Notes: a model not told the origin generated them from the sequence alone. DNA of 53,465 nt from Deltaproteobacteria bacterium (GCA_947475005.1 CANJLI010000010.1:1-53465), one strand, 5' to 3'. Shown: positions 43,179 to 52,049, counted from the stretch's first letter. Made by a program: numbers and translations.

Positions 43179-44650
43179 TGTAGCGCCTCAGAGGCTGCCA
43201 CAGCCGGTCGCAATGTCTTGATGGCATAGATCCATCCCACTACGGCAATGACGAGAACTGGGAGCAAAAAGTGAGAGATGGAGAGTATAGAGCCGGTGCC
43301 TACGAGATCGAGAAGGCCGACTTGTAGCCAGGAAGCCCCAGATTTACCCAATCGAGAGCTCACCACATCTACGGCAGCTTTCCCTTTGGTCTTCTCCTCG
43401 GGGCTGAGGGGGATAAAGGCCATCTCTTTGGTGGAATCAAAGAAGGAATATTTCATCACTTTGGCAGCCACTTGTTGAACAGCGCCTACCAATACGATCA
43501 TCGTTAATGGAACCTGCATCCCAAAGAACCAGGTAGATTCTGTGCGGTACAACAAAATTAGGCCTAAAAATAGGACCCCGCTGACTCCGATGACCGCAGG
43601 GGTTAACAAAGCGCTAACAAACCATCCGAGGTAGCGGATGAGCCCCCCTCCGATGAGGAGCACGGTGATAAGCGCCACCGTACCGACCAGGGAGGTAACG
43701 GTTCCCATGTAGGCTTGGTACTGAATGATATCGGGGTAGAGCAGCTTCAGGCTGGCCTTCCAAGAGACCTCGATCATGTTCACAGTGAGGCCCACAGAAA
43801 TTACCATTACAGCCAAGCAGAGCACATACTTGGAGGAGAATAGATGGACAAGACTCTTGCGAAAAGAAAGGGCCTTCTGTGTAGATGTCCCGGTGGCAAG
43901 CAGAGGGGCTGTGTCCCATCCCGCAGGTAAAACACGCCGCACCAACCACTGATATAAGACAAATATAATGAGGCCAAAGACGAGAATAGCGAAGGTAATG
44001 CTTTGCAGGGAGTTCAAGAACTGGGGGCTGACTTGAGAGTAATGGACCAACATCCGACCAGCTGCAATAGAAGCCAGGTCTCCAGCTGCGATGTAGAGGG
44101 TATAGGTGCGTTTGGCTTCAGAAAGGGTGTGAATCTGGCTCGTAAAGCCCCAGAAGAGGATAAAGATCGCAAAACTACCCCAAAGCTCCGCCATGATGAA
44201 GAAAAGGGAGGGGATCCAGTTGCGATATACGGCCACCCAGTGCTGCCCGCGGCCTTCTCCAAACCAGGCTTGCAACGCATCTGCACTGTGATGGGGGCTC
44301 AGGGCATCCATGTTGGGATAGAGCACGTAGCCATAGAGGGCAATTAAAGACAGAAACGAAAATAGGATAATGGCAAACAGCGTAGTCTGTCGCAGTCGCA
44401 TGGATAATTTGGCATAGAGAAACGCAGCCAAAATGGCTACGGGCAGCACGCCCCACCCTTTCAATACGGGAATTACCTCGGCTCCGCCTCCTTGCGCCGT
44501 GACCACCATGGCATCTTTCATGCCAGTCAAGAGGGCATAATTGAGGGAGATGAGGAACTTCATCAGCAAGAGGGGTATGATCTTCCTCAGCTCTTGATGA
44601 TGTATGGGCCACAACCGGGCCCGCCACTTGCTAAACACTAGCTCTGACAC
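43175..44650 (-). CDS. NTT (Tlc) family nucleotide translocase-like transporter
   Basis: 491 residues, about 11-12 membrane helices. Strong family look: WPIHHQELRKIIPLLLMKFLI, GMKDAMVVTAQGGGAEVIP, LKGWGVLP, AELWGSFAIFILFWGF and SEAKRTYTLY. Family members exchange ATP for ADP or import nucleotides in Chlamydiae, Rickettsiales and other intracellular bacteria. Some have other roles, for example NAD uptake. GTG start at 44650, AGGA six bases away. It is coupled to the rhodanese-like gene. Direction of transport and substrate cannot be deduced. Divergent from the carbonic anhydrase-like gene. Confidence 0.9.
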   Translation of the reverse strand: MSELVFSKWRARLWPIHHQELRKIIPLLLMKFLISLNYALLTGMKDAMVVTAQGGGAEVIPVLKGWGVLPVAILAAFLYAKLSMRLRQTTLFAIILFSFLSLIALYGYVLYPNMDALSPHHSADALQAWFGEGRGQHWVAVYRNWIPSLFFIMAELWGSFAIFILFWGFTSQIHTLSEAKRTYTLYIAAGDLASIAAGRMLVHYSQVSPQFLNSLQSITFAILVFGLIIFVLYQWLVRRVLPAGWDTAPLLATGTSTQKALSFRKSLVHLFSSKYVLCLAVMVISVGLTVNMIEVSWKASLKLLYPDIIQYQAYMGTVTSLVGTVALITVLLIGGGLIRYLGWFVSALLTPAVIGVSGVLFLGLILLYRTESTWFFGMQVPLTMIVLVGAVQQVAAKVMKYSFFDSTKEMAFIPLSPEEKTKGKAAVDVVSSRLGKSGASWLQVGLLDLVGTGSILSISHFLLPVLVIAVVGWIYAIKTLRPAVAASEALQ

Positions 44651-44798
44651 AATAAATCCTGCATGGTAGGGGGGATCTAATCCTGGGCAGAAATAACGTA
44701 AAAAATTACGAGAATAAAGAAAAATCAGCCCCCGGGAGTAAAAAAATATGCTTTTCCTATCATACCCGCTTGTTAGCTAAACAGAAAGTGAGGGGGCC

Positions 44799-45320
44799 GT
44801 GCATCAATTCTCTCTTTTACCTTTCAATGGGATCCGTCCTCGCATCGATCCGACGGCTTTTGTCGCCGATGGGGCCAGAATCATTGGTGATGTGGAGCTC
44901 CAGAAGGATGTAAGCATCTGGTTTAACGCCGTCCTGCGTGGCGATGTCCAGCGTATCCACATTGGGGAGGGGTCCAATATCCAGGACCTCACCATGGTCC
45001 ATGTGACCACCAATGGCAACCCCACCCTGGTGGGGAAGTATGTCACCGTGGGGCACAGTGTCATCCTCCATGCCTGTACCATCGAGGACTATAGCTTGAT
45101 CGGTATGGGGTCTATCATTTTGGATGGGGCTATCATCCCTCGCTATAGCCTCGTGGCAGCTGGCTCCGTGGTGTCTCCCAACAAGACCTTCCCGGAGAAA
45201 TCCCTCATCATCGGCTCCCCCGCCAGGGCCAAGCGTTTGCTCACCCCGGAAGAACTGGCTTACCTAGACTACTCTGCCAAGCACTACATCTCCGTAATGA
45301 AGCAATATCAGTCCCCCTAA
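44799..45320 (+). CDS. Gamma-carbonic anhydrase family protein
   Basis: 173 residues, a left-handed beta-helix of hexapeptide repeats. The three metal-binding His are at 68 (MVHVTT), 86 (VGHSV) and 91 (ILHAC), and LRGD at 47-50 is typical. Members of this YrdA/PaaY type are carbonic-anhydrase-like or acyltransferase-like and often of unclear role. GTG start with AGGGGG four bases upstream. Divergent from the NTT gene. Confidence 0.9.
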   Translation: MHQFSLLPFNGIRPRIDPTAFVADGARIIGDVELQKDVSIWFNAVLRGDVQRIHIGEGSNIQDLTMVHVTTNGNPTLVGKYVTVGHSVILHACTIEDYSLIGMGSIILDGAIIPRYSLVAAGSVVSPNKTFPEKSLIIGSPARAKRLLTPEELAYLDYSAKHYISVMKQYQSP

Positions 45321-45372
45321 AGGGGATTGGAATTCCCGGGTTTGTTTTTAAGCGGAATGGGTGGTGGATCCG

Positions 45373-45721
45373 TGTTGAGCTTCCCCGCAAAAAACGGACA
45401 GTGGATTTAGGCAGCTTTCGCCATACTTTTTTGTTCAAAGCAAGGGGGAGACATATATCCTAAAGAGGAATGCATCCGCTGTCGGTTATAAGAGGCAAAC
45501 TGGAAAAGAATGCTGATTTTTCAACCGTTCTGCATAATTTCTGTCATGCCCAGGCCGCCTCGGCCGTATGGGCATCTCCCACGATCGAGGGGGATCCCCG
45601 ACGCGCCCTTCAGGCGCTGGGGATGAGGGATACAGATAGATTGCTCGAAAAATCAGTATTCTTTTCCAGTTTGCCTCTAAAAGACTTCGATCCATTCAAA
45701 AATTTTCTCAAAAAAACTGAC
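45373..45721 (-). mobile_element. IS3-family transposase relic split by a TIR element
   Basis: Minus-strand reading 45490-45407 gives YNRQRMHSSLGY and onward to a TAA, the hallmark C-terminus of IS3-type OrfB. The IS end-like sequence follows to 45373. On the other side of the 186-bp insertion, minus-strand 45721-45680 gives EKIFEWIEVF, which normally precedes YNRQRMHS. Only these 3'-terminal codons remain; the rest of the transposase is gone. The 529-base gap 45321-45849 is made of this relic, the inserted element and a promoter. Confidence 0.8.
45492..45677. mobile_element. 186-bp TIR element with 3-bp target duplication
   Basis: 31-bp terminal inverted repeats (45492-45522 and 45647-45677, one mismatch) start GAGGCAAACTGG. 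TAA flanks both ends (45489-45491 and 45678-45680); removing the element and one TAA restores the transposase frame. The interior carries a diverged relative of the 84-bp palindromes (TCATGCCC, CCGTATGGGCATC, GGGGATGA). No coding capacity: a MITE-like, non-autonomous element. Confidence 0.85.
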
Positions 45722-45773
45722 CCCCCATTTGCAGCCGTCCCACCAAAGCCAGCGGCGCTGGTTTCCCATAAAA

Positions 45774-45801
45774 TCGACTGTGGACATCCACAACTTATGA
45801 T
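45774..45801 (+). promoter_or_regulatory. Promoter with palindromic spacer before the DUF3015 genes
   Basis: TCGACT and TATGAT are 16 bases apart; the spacer carries a perfect palindrome TGTGGA-CA-TCCACA (45779-45792), which may be an operator. Start codon 49 bases downstream. Confidence 0.45.
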
Positions 45802-45849
45802 ACAATTCCTCTTTTGATCGTGACCAAAAATTTGGATAAGGAGAAATGG

Positions 45850-46338
45850 ATGAAGTTCTCGAAAGTACTCCTGATCGGAGTCGGTGTGTTGGCGTGCAGT
45901 TCTTTTGCAATGGCAGAGCCTAAGTACGGGATGGCTGGTTGTGGATTGGGTTCAATCGTAATGGGAGCGAAGGGGGGACAAATCTCTGCGGCTACCACTA
46001 ACGGTACACTGGGTAACCAAACATTTGGTATTACCTCCGGTACTTCCAACTGTATGACTGGTACGCAGATGGCAGCGTTGAGAGCCCAAGAAAATTTCGT
46101 GGCACAGAATTTGTCTACCTTGTCAAAAGAAATGGCAAAAGGGGAAGGCGAATCTCTACGCTCTCTCGCAGGTACCTTCGGATGTGACGAGGCAGTGTTT
46201 TCTACATTTGCAGGCAAGCTACAAGCTTCCTACGGCGAAATTTATCAAGCTCCAGGTGCCATGGCCGTGTTGAATTCCATTCGCACAACCCTGAAAACAG
46301 ATGCCGTATTGCCTGCAAAATGTGCACAACTGATTTAA
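45850..46338 (+). CDS. DUF3015 family exported protein, paralogue 1
   Basis: 162 residues from ATG 45850 (AAGGAG six bases upstream). Signal peptide ending in FAMA. The mature protein starts with YGMAGCGLGS, characteristic of DUF3015, followed by TSNCM, FGCD and a final AKC, four Cys that could form disulfides. Probably periplasmic. Function unknown. 28 bases before its tandem paralogue. Confidence 0.88.
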   Translation: MKFSKVLLIGVGVLACSSFAMAEPKYGMAGCGLGSIVMGAKGGQISAATTNGTLGNQTFGITSGTSNCMTGTQMAALRAQENFVAQNLSTLSKEMAKGEGESLRSLAGTFGCDEAVFSTFAGKLQASYGEIYQAPGAMAVLNSIRTTLKTDAVLPAKCAQLI

Positions 46339-46366
46339 TTTACAATTTTACAAAAAGGATTTTCTT

Positions 46367-46879
46367 ATGAAACAGGTGATTCGCGTTGGAATCTTGTCTG
46401 TATCTCTATTGTCTCTCTCCGCTTTTGGAGAAGAAGCAGCAAAGCCGAAATACCAACATCCTGCCTATGGGATGGCCGGTTGCGGACTCGGTTCTGTTAT
46501 TTTGAAAGAAAATACCCAAGGGATGCAAATCCTGGCTGGTACAACAAACCCAATTTACGGGACCAATACGTTTGCGATGACTACAGGTTCCTCTAACTGT
46601 GTAGAGCATACGCCAAGCTATGCCAAGCTAGAGCAAGAAGTATACATCGGTGCTAACTTGAACGACCTGAAGGCGGATGCGGCTCGAGGCCAAGGCGCTC
46701 GTCTTACTGGCTTGGCTGAAGTTTTTGGCTGTGCAGATGTAGACGCCTTTGGTAAAGTCAGTCAAAGCAAATTTGAAACCATTTTTGCAGGCACTGAGTC
46801 CAATCATGTTGTGGAGAACTATCATCAGGTCCTTAGCGCGTCATCTCTTCGTTGCAGCCGTGTGGTGTCTGCTGGGTAA
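46367..46879 (+). CDS. DUF3015 family exported protein, paralogue 2
   Basis: 170 residues with signal peptide (to about FGEEA). Same motifs as the preceding gene: YGMAGCGLGS, TGSSNCVE, FGCADVD and SLRCS. The two are clearly paralogous by tandem duplication, well diverged outside the motifs. AAAGGA is six bases upstream of the ATG. Its 3' end overlaps the DUF4105 start region. Confidence 0.88.
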   Translation: MKQVIRVGILSVSLLSLSAFGEEAAKPKYQHPAYGMAGCGLGSVILKENTQGMQILAGTTNPIYGTNTFAMTTGSSNCVEHTPSYAKLEQEVYIGANLNDLKADAARGQGARLTGLAEVFGCADVDAFGKVSQSKFETIFAGTESNHVVENYHQVLSASSLRCSRVVSAG

Positions 46880-48779
46880 TCGCCTTGCGCAGACTTTGTT
46901 TGCGCAGTCTCGTGCCCCTTCCTCTCTGGAAGAGTTACTTCAACGGGCAGAGAGTTTGCATCTTGCAGATTCTCCCCGTTGGCGAAAAATTTTGTTTATC
47001 CCAGATCGCGCCTATGCGAGCGACAAAACCCTGATCCAAGACCCTCGTTTTTTCCTTGGCCCTCGAGGCAAGCATTTTCCTGCGACGGAATTGCGAGCCA
47101 CACTCCAATCTTTTTTTGAAAACCGCATGATTCCGACAGGGGAAAAAACCTCTCAGTCCGTATTTTGCGTGTTCCCCGCTCGCTATCGTTTTTTAAACGA
47201 GCATCTAAATTTAGATGCTCGTTTTCCAGATAAACCCCAATGCCCCTCCTTTGAGAAGTATCTGAAATTTACAGACTACGAACGTGTATCCGTGGTTTTT
47301 TCCCATTACTTTATGAACAGCCCCTCCTCGATGTTTGGCCATACCCTCCTGCGTATGCACCATCGAGGCTCCACACCTATATTGGAAAAAACAGGCCAAC
47401 TCGATGATGCAGTTAACTTTTCTGCCTATCCCGATAACAGCAATCCCGTTTTATATGCCCTTAAAGGATTGGCAGGGGGATTTCCTGGTCGATTTGCCAT
47501 CATGCCCTATTTCACAAAGTTGCAAGAATACAGCAATTATGAAAGCCGAGATTTGTGGGAATATGAACTGACACTAACGCATGAAGAAATCAAATGGATG
47601 AGCTTGGTGCTATGGGAGCAAGGCTTTTTTTATTCCGACTACTATTTCCTAGATGAAAATTGTTCCTACGTATTGCTCTTGTTGTTGGAGGCAGCCAAAC
47701 CTGAGGTTCGACTAACAGGCATGCTGCCGCTCTATACCATTCCTGCAGATACGGTGCGCGCCTTGCAAGAGGCCAAAATGATTCGGGGGGTAAAATCAAG
47801 GCCCTCTAATTTATCTCGATATGTATCCTACGCAAATCAGCTGACGCCCACACAACGGGACATATTAAAAATCAAAATGAGCCAACCTGGTGCGCCAATG
47901 CCTCCAGCCTCCGATCAGAATTGTGACAAAATCTGTCAATCCCAGGTGCTGGATGCAGGCCTGGAGCTCATCGATTACCGAGAGCATTTGGCTGGGAGCA
48001 TGAAGCCCAAAGAGTATGGGCCCTTGCGAGAGCAGATGCTGCTTGCGCGTGCCAAAACAGGGATTAAAAGCGAACAAAAGGAAGTCACTCCTCTCTCTAC
48101 CCAACCGGAGTTGGGACATCACTCGGGTTTTTTTCTACTGGGTGGGGGACGTCATACTGAATTTGGAAATTATGGTTTATTCGAATGGAGGCCCGCCTTT
48201 CATGACGTAGCCTCCGAGAGCCTTGGATATGGCGATGGGATGGAAATCCGATTCATGGACACCGAACTGCGCTACTACCCCAAGCTGCATCGGGCTGAGT
48301 TGAACCGATTTACTGCGCTGCGAATTCTGTCGGCGCCCCCTTCTTATTTTTTGATCAATTCGTACGCCTGGGAATTGGATATGGGCCTCGATCATCCCCT
48401 GTGGTGCCAATCTGGGGATCACTCTTGTATAGGGCTCTACCTACAAGGGGGTGTCGGAAAAAGAGTGGATCTACTCGGTTCTCGTGCCATAGCGATCGCA
48501 ATGGTGGGCCCTCGCATGGGGGTGGTGGATGATAAAAAGAGAGCCTATATCGGCCCCGAGATGTCCCTCAGTCTCTTGCTGCGACCCTTCGATCGCATCG
48601 GGTGGATGACTACAGCGCGTCGATTTGCCCTCTACGGGCGCCGGTGGCGTGTGATCGATACCGAGATAGAAAGTCTGCTGCGTATCAACGGAGTGCCTCA
48701 GTGGGATGTGCAAACAGGAATGAAGTACGGGAATCAGAAGACGCTAGAATATCATTTTGGATTGCTTCATTATTTCTAA
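46806..48779 (+). CDS. DUF4105 (Lnb-like periplasmic domain) protein
   Basis: About 657 residues from ATG 46806; the exact start is uncertain because the N-terminus overlaps the previous gene by 74 bases. A signal-like segment (HLFVAAVWCLLG) precedes a DUF4105 domain: SSMFGHTLLRMH and DENCSYVLLLLLEAA carry the conserved His and Cys. The C-terminal third (after about 430) is beta-rich, with short strands like an outer-membrane barrel or large sheet. Related domains occur in Lnb, a lipoprotein N-acyltransferase, where His and Cys are catalytic. Location outside the cytoplasm is likely. Part of a plus-strand envelope set. Confidence 0.8.
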   Translation: MLWRTIIRSLARHLFVAAVWCLLGNRLAQTLFAQSRAPSSLEELLQRAESLHLADSPRWRKILFIPDRAYASDKTLIQDPRFFLGPRGKHFPATELRATLQSFFENRMIPTGEKTSQSVFCVFPARYRFLNEHLNLDARFPDKPQCPSFEKYLKFTDYERVSVVFSHYFMNSPSSMFGHTLLRMHHRGSTPILEKTGQLDDAVNFSAYPDNSNPVLYALKGLAGGFPGRFAIMPYFTKLQEYSNYESRDLWEYELTLTHEEIKWMSLVLWEQGFFYSDYYFLDENCSYVLLLLLEAAKPEVRLTGMLPLYTIPADTVRALQEAKMIRGVKSRPSNLSRYVSYANQLTPTQRDILKIKMSQPGAPMPPASDQNCDKICQSQVLDAGLELIDYREHLAGSMKPKEYGPLREQMLLARAKTGIKSEQKEVTPLSTQPELGHHSGFFLLGGGRHTEFGNYGLFEWRPAFHDVASESLGYGDGMEIRFMDTELRYYPKLHRAELNRFTALRILSAPPSYFLINSYAWELDMGLDHPLWCQSGDHSCIGLYLQGGVGKRVDLLGSRAIAIAMVGPRMGVVDDKKRAYIGPEMSLSLLLRPFDRIGWMTTARRFALYGRRWRVIDTEIESLLRINGVPQWDVQTGMKYGNQKTLEYHFGLLHYF

Positions 48780-48810
48780 ATTTCTAAGAAGCTTCTACTG
48801 GAGGCGCCCT

Positions 48811-49647
48811 CTGCGAAAATTCCTATATTCGATCCTTTTGTGTATGGCTCTAACGGCCTGTCTGGGTCTTCGAGATCGAGACAGCCATGTACCTTTAGAG
48901 AACAAAGGCCAGGCCACTTCCCTTTCCATTTTTACGTTTAATATTATGACGAGTTTTGACCTCTTGAATTTGCAACATTATCCCCCGTGGATTCAGAGGA
49001 AGGCAGAGGTGTTGCGCATCATCGAAGCCCAAAATGCAGACTTGCTTTCCATTCAAGAGTGCTCCCCCGGACAACTGCGAGAGCTACGCGCCAGGCTTCA
49101 AGATACCTACACCATCGTAGCCAACGTGAACTACACCCCTGATGCCATTGTTGCCTTCAAGAAAGATCGGTTTACCTTACTCGAACGTGGGCATTGGGGT
49201 TTGGGGGATCCATACGTGCCCCTCTTTCGTCGCATCGCAATTTGGGTGAAGCTAGAAGACAAAGCCTCCGGTCGACAATTCCTCTTTGCAGGTACCCATC
49301 TCGATGGCAGACCCATCAAGAATAAGGAAGCCAAGCGGATTAAATCCCAGTTGGAGGAAGAGCGAGCCAGTGGAGCCCCCTTGTTCTTAACCGGTGATTT
49401 CAATATTGCCCCTGATGAAGAGGGATACCCGATCCTCCTTTCCGATGGATGGAAGGATTCTTTCCCGAGTGGCCAACCCGATCAGCCCACATTTCCTCGT
49501 ATCCATCTTCAACGCAGGATCGATCATGTTTTGTACTTCGGCGACCAGATCCACATCCAAGAATGGCGCACGGTGGGGAAAAAAGAGGCAAGGATCTCCG
49601 ACCACTTGCCGGTGCTGGTGAAGGTGCAAATCGATGCGACTCCTTAA
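48811..49647 (+). CDS. Lipoprotein endonuclease/exonuclease/phosphatase family protein
   Basis: 278 residues if translation starts at CTG 48811, six bases after GGAGG. This gives MRKFLYSILLCMALTAC, a canonical lipoprotein signal. The alternative ATG at 48757 has no ribosome site and adds a non-signal extension. EEP motifs: FTFNI, SIQE, GTHLDGR, TGDFNIAPDE and SDHLPV. Members cleave DNA or phosphoesters such as phospholipid head groups (sphingomyelinase-like). Anchored outside the cytoplasm, so a lipid or nucleic acid substrate is plausible. Confidence 0.85.
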   Translation: MRKFLYSILLCMALTACLGLRDRDSHVPLENKGQATSLSIFTFNIMTSFDLLNLQHYPPWIQRKAEVLRIIEAQNADLLSIQECSPGQLRELRARLQDTYTIVANVNYTPDAIVAFKKDRFTLLERGHWGLGDPYVPLFRRIAIWVKLEDKASGRQFLFAGTHLDGRPIKNKEAKRIKSQLEEERASGAPLFLTGDFNIAPDEEGYPILLSDGWKDSFPSGQPDQPTFPRIHLQRRIDHVLYFGDQIHIQEWRTVGKKEARISDHLPVLVKVQIDATP

Positions 49648-50809
49648 ACTGAGCCTATTTTTCTTATTCAGCGCCTGTGCGAGCTTCGACCATGGCTCTC
49701 AAACCGCACGCACGGTAGATACTGGCAAAACCCTCTACGGGGCTTACTACCATGTGGCCCTCGACCATCTCGAGGCCCCTGTAAAGAGGCGTGTAAAGGG
49801 AGATTTTCACTCTAACTTTGAGACAACCCAGCTCTCCTCGACCTGGAGTGTGGGGATGCGCTATGGACTCTCCTCGCATTTTGATACAGGGCTGAGACTC
49901 AATATGGACCATGCCTTGGTGGATATAAAATGCGCTTCGTTTGGGGGCGAGCGTTGGAAAGTAGGGATTGGAGCTTCGGGTGCAATGCCCAATATGAGCG
50001 TGTTGTCTCCCGAGACCTACTACGGAGGGCTTGCCACCTATTTCTCCTACGATCTAACTTCAAATGCCATTGCCTACGTAGATCCCATGTATATCTACCT
50101 GCCCCAATTCAAAGGCCACGAGAATGTGTGGGGCCTCTCCACAGGGCTCCTCATTGGGAAGAAAACAGGCGTGTTGCTGGGATACGACTACTACAACCTC
50201 CCCTCTCTGCAAGCTGGATACGAGCAATATAAGATCGGACTGGTACAAGGCATCGATCATCTGCGAGGCAAAACGGAGCTGCCCGAGATCAGCTGGTTGT
50301 CCATTCTGCTGGAGGCAGGTTTCGTGCAAGTGCCGTACCCGTCTCTGGGGCTTGTGGCCCAATTTCCCCTCGAGGGACTGCGATGGACACCGGAATTGTC
50401 CGCAGCTATGGGCGTTGGATGGGCCCCAGCAGAACTGAAGGAAAAAGAGAGTTGGGTTTTGCCTTCCCTGCTGGCTGTCGGTGGCAGCTACGAGGTTACC
50501 CCTCAATACAGCATCGGCACCGCCTTGGCCCGCAGACAGATGTTTTTCACCTCGAACGGCCCCACGGGATGGGTACGGGGTGCTGCCTATAGCTATGGAG
50601 TACAGGTGTCTTTTCGGCAGAACTGGGCACAATCCAGTTTGGAATGGATCGGTGTGTACGTGCCACTTCCTTTTCTCCCCCACGGGCGTTCTTTTTCCAC
50701 CAGCGAAGGGGACAAATGGGAGAATCCACCCGCGCGATATCAAGATTTTGCACTTCGCTCAGAGGCCTTGCCCTCACTGCAGTTGCTGCGATATCGGGTC
50801 TCGTTATAA
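49634..50809 (+). CDS. Lipoprotein, outer-membrane-barrel-like
   Basis: 391 residues. Lipobox FSAC (Cys15). After a short linker come many short amphipathic strands with aromatic girdle residues (LYGAYYHVALDHL, SVGMRYGLSSHFDTGLRL, YGVQVSFRQNW), typical of outer-membrane barrels of 12 or more strands. It ends in LRYRVSL; a terminal Phe, usual in BAM substrates, is absent. Overlaps the upstream gene by 14 bases. No family named. Confidence 0.65.
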   Translation: MRLLKLSLFFLFSACASFDHGSQTARTVDTGKTLYGAYYHVALDHLEAPVKRRVKGDFHSNFETTQLSSTWSVGMRYGLSSHFDTGLRLNMDHALVDIKCASFGGERWKVGIGASGAMPNMSVLSPETYYGGLATYFSYDLTSNAIAYVDPMYIYLPQFKGHENVWGLSTGLLIGKKTGVLLGYDYYNLPSLQAGYEQYKIGLVQGIDHLRGKTELPEISWLSILLEAGFVQVPYPSLGLVAQFPLEGLRWTPELSAAMGVGWAPAELKEKESWVLPSLLAVGGSYEVTPQYSIGTALARRQMFFTSNGPTGWVRGAAYSYGVQVSFRQNWAQSSLEWIGVYVPLPFLPHGRSFSTSEGDKWENPPARYQDFALRSEALPSLQLLRYRVSL

Positions 50810-50820
50810 GGACGTGGGAC

Positions 50821-50848
50821 TTGCTTTTTTTCAAATCAGGCTTATGCT
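50821..50848 (+). promoter_or_regulatory. Promoter candidate for the Bax-inhibitor-like gene
   Basis: TTGCTT and TATGCT with 16 bases between, 54 bases upstream of the ATG at 50903. Moderate consensus match only. Confidence 0.4.
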
Positions 50849-50902
50849 GAAGCTTGTACATATGTGATTTTGACTTGGCAGAAGATGAAAGAGGAGGATG
50901 AG

Positions 50903-51688
50903 ATGCAAATGCAAAGTTCTAACCCCGCATTGCGAACGGATATATTTCAACAGGCCCGCGTGCGTGCGCGCGGCAGCGATGGCGTGATGACGGTGCAAGG
51001 CACTGTGAATAAGACGGCGATTTTGCTTGCCTTATTGCTCGTTTCTGCTGGGTGGATCTGGAGCTTGGCCTACCGAACCACCGGATACGGAGAGGTAGCC
51101 ATTGTCACCTATCCAGGGCTACTCATGCCGTGGATGACAGGTGGACTCATAGTTGGGTTTATTTGCGCCATCATCTTGATTTTTAAGCAAGATTGGGCCC
51201 CTGCACTGGCCCCAGTATATGCCATCTCAGAGGGACTCTTTTTGGGTTCTATTTCCACCATGTTGGAGATGCGCTACCCAGGATTGCCAACCCAAGCCGC
51301 AGCACTGACCTTCGGAGTATTGGGAGCCATGCTTTTCGCCTACAAGACCAATCTGATCCGTCCCACGGAAAAATTCCGCACGGGCATGATGATCGCCATG
51401 GGTGGCTTGATGCTGGTATACCTAACCTCCATGATTATGAGCCTTTTTGGCGGTGGCATGTCCTTTCTAGCCAGCAGCAGTCCCCTTGGAATCGGCTTCA
51501 GCGTGGTGGTAGTAGCCATTGCCGCTTTGAGTCTGGTGATGGACTTTGACTTTATCGAGCAAGGCTCTCGCATGGGTGCCCCTAAGCACATGGAATGGTA
51601 CGGAGCCTTCAGCCTTATGGTGACCCTGGTTTGGTTGTATATGGAGATTTTGAGACTGCTGATGAAGCTCAACGATCGCCGAAATTAA
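50903..51688 (+). CDS. Bax inhibitor-1/YccA family membrane protein
   Basis: About 262 residues; ATG 50903 has GGAGG five bases upstream (50909 is also possible). Begins QSSNPALR, the usual start of the BaxI_1 subfamily. Six or seven helices, GALSLVMDFDFIEQGSRMGAPKHMEWYGA-like C-terminal region with the conserved Asp pair (in DFDFIEQG). Bacterial relatives are proposed to leak calcium or protons in response to pH. Stand-alone gene with its own likely promoter. Confidence 0.88.
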   Translation: MQMQSSNPALRTDIFQQARVRARGSDGVMTVQGTVNKTAILLALLLVSAGWIWSLAYRTTGYGEVAIVTYPGLLMPWMTGGLIVGFICAIILIFKQDWAPALAPVYAISEGLFLGSISTMLEMRYPGLPTQAAALTFGVLGAMLFAYKTNLIRPTEKFRTGMMIAMGGLMLVYLTSMIMSLFGGGMSFLASSSPLGIGFSVVVVAIAALSLVMDFDFIEQGSRMGAPKHMEWYGAFSLMVTLVWLYMEILRLLMKLNDRRN

Positions 51689-51767
51689 AAAATCGCCTTT
51701 TTTATTTCGCACAAATCGGTATAGTAGCGGCATCGACCATTCACTGACTATGTAAGAGCCTTTATCT

Positions 51768-52049
51768 ATGCCGAAAGTTCATATTACCACTGACAACCTC
51801 ACGATTGACGTCAAAAAGGACTATCCGCTTATCGACATGTGCGATGAGTACGATACCTCCATCCTCTTCGGATGCCGAGATGGAGCCTGTGGGGCCTGTA
51901 TGGTGCGCGTGGTGAGCGGAGCCGAGAATATCTCCAAGATGGATGAAAACGAGCGAGATTTCCTCGAAACCATGGCCGCTCAAGAAAACGAGCGTCTCGC
52001 TTGCCAATGCCGCGTATTCGGTGATGTTACCCTTGAAGTCTCCGAATAA
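51768..52049 (+). CDS. Plant-type [2Fe-2S] ferredoxin
   Basis: 93 residues. Cys36, Cys41, Cys44 (GCRDGACGAC) and Cys79 (LACQC) bind the cluster. No fused domains. It would carry electrons between flavoproteins and oxygenases or similar partners, none of which is adjacent. A TATAGT at 51720-51725 may be its -10. Its 3' end overlaps the start of nth by 26 bases. Confidence 0.92.
   Translation: MPKVHITTDNLTIDVKKDYPLIDMCDEYDTSILFGCRDGACGACMVRVVSGAENISKMDENERDFLETMAAQENERLACQCRVFGDVTLEVSE

Noticed and set aside
45718-45735. Second insertion-sequence end (TGACCCCCCATTTG)
   Set aside because: It resembles an IS3-type terminus but its orientation does not fit the relic and no partner end is visible.
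45470-45817. Plus-strand frame of 115 codons
   Set aside because: It crosses both TIRs of the inserted element and the IS3 relic, so it cannot be a natural gene.
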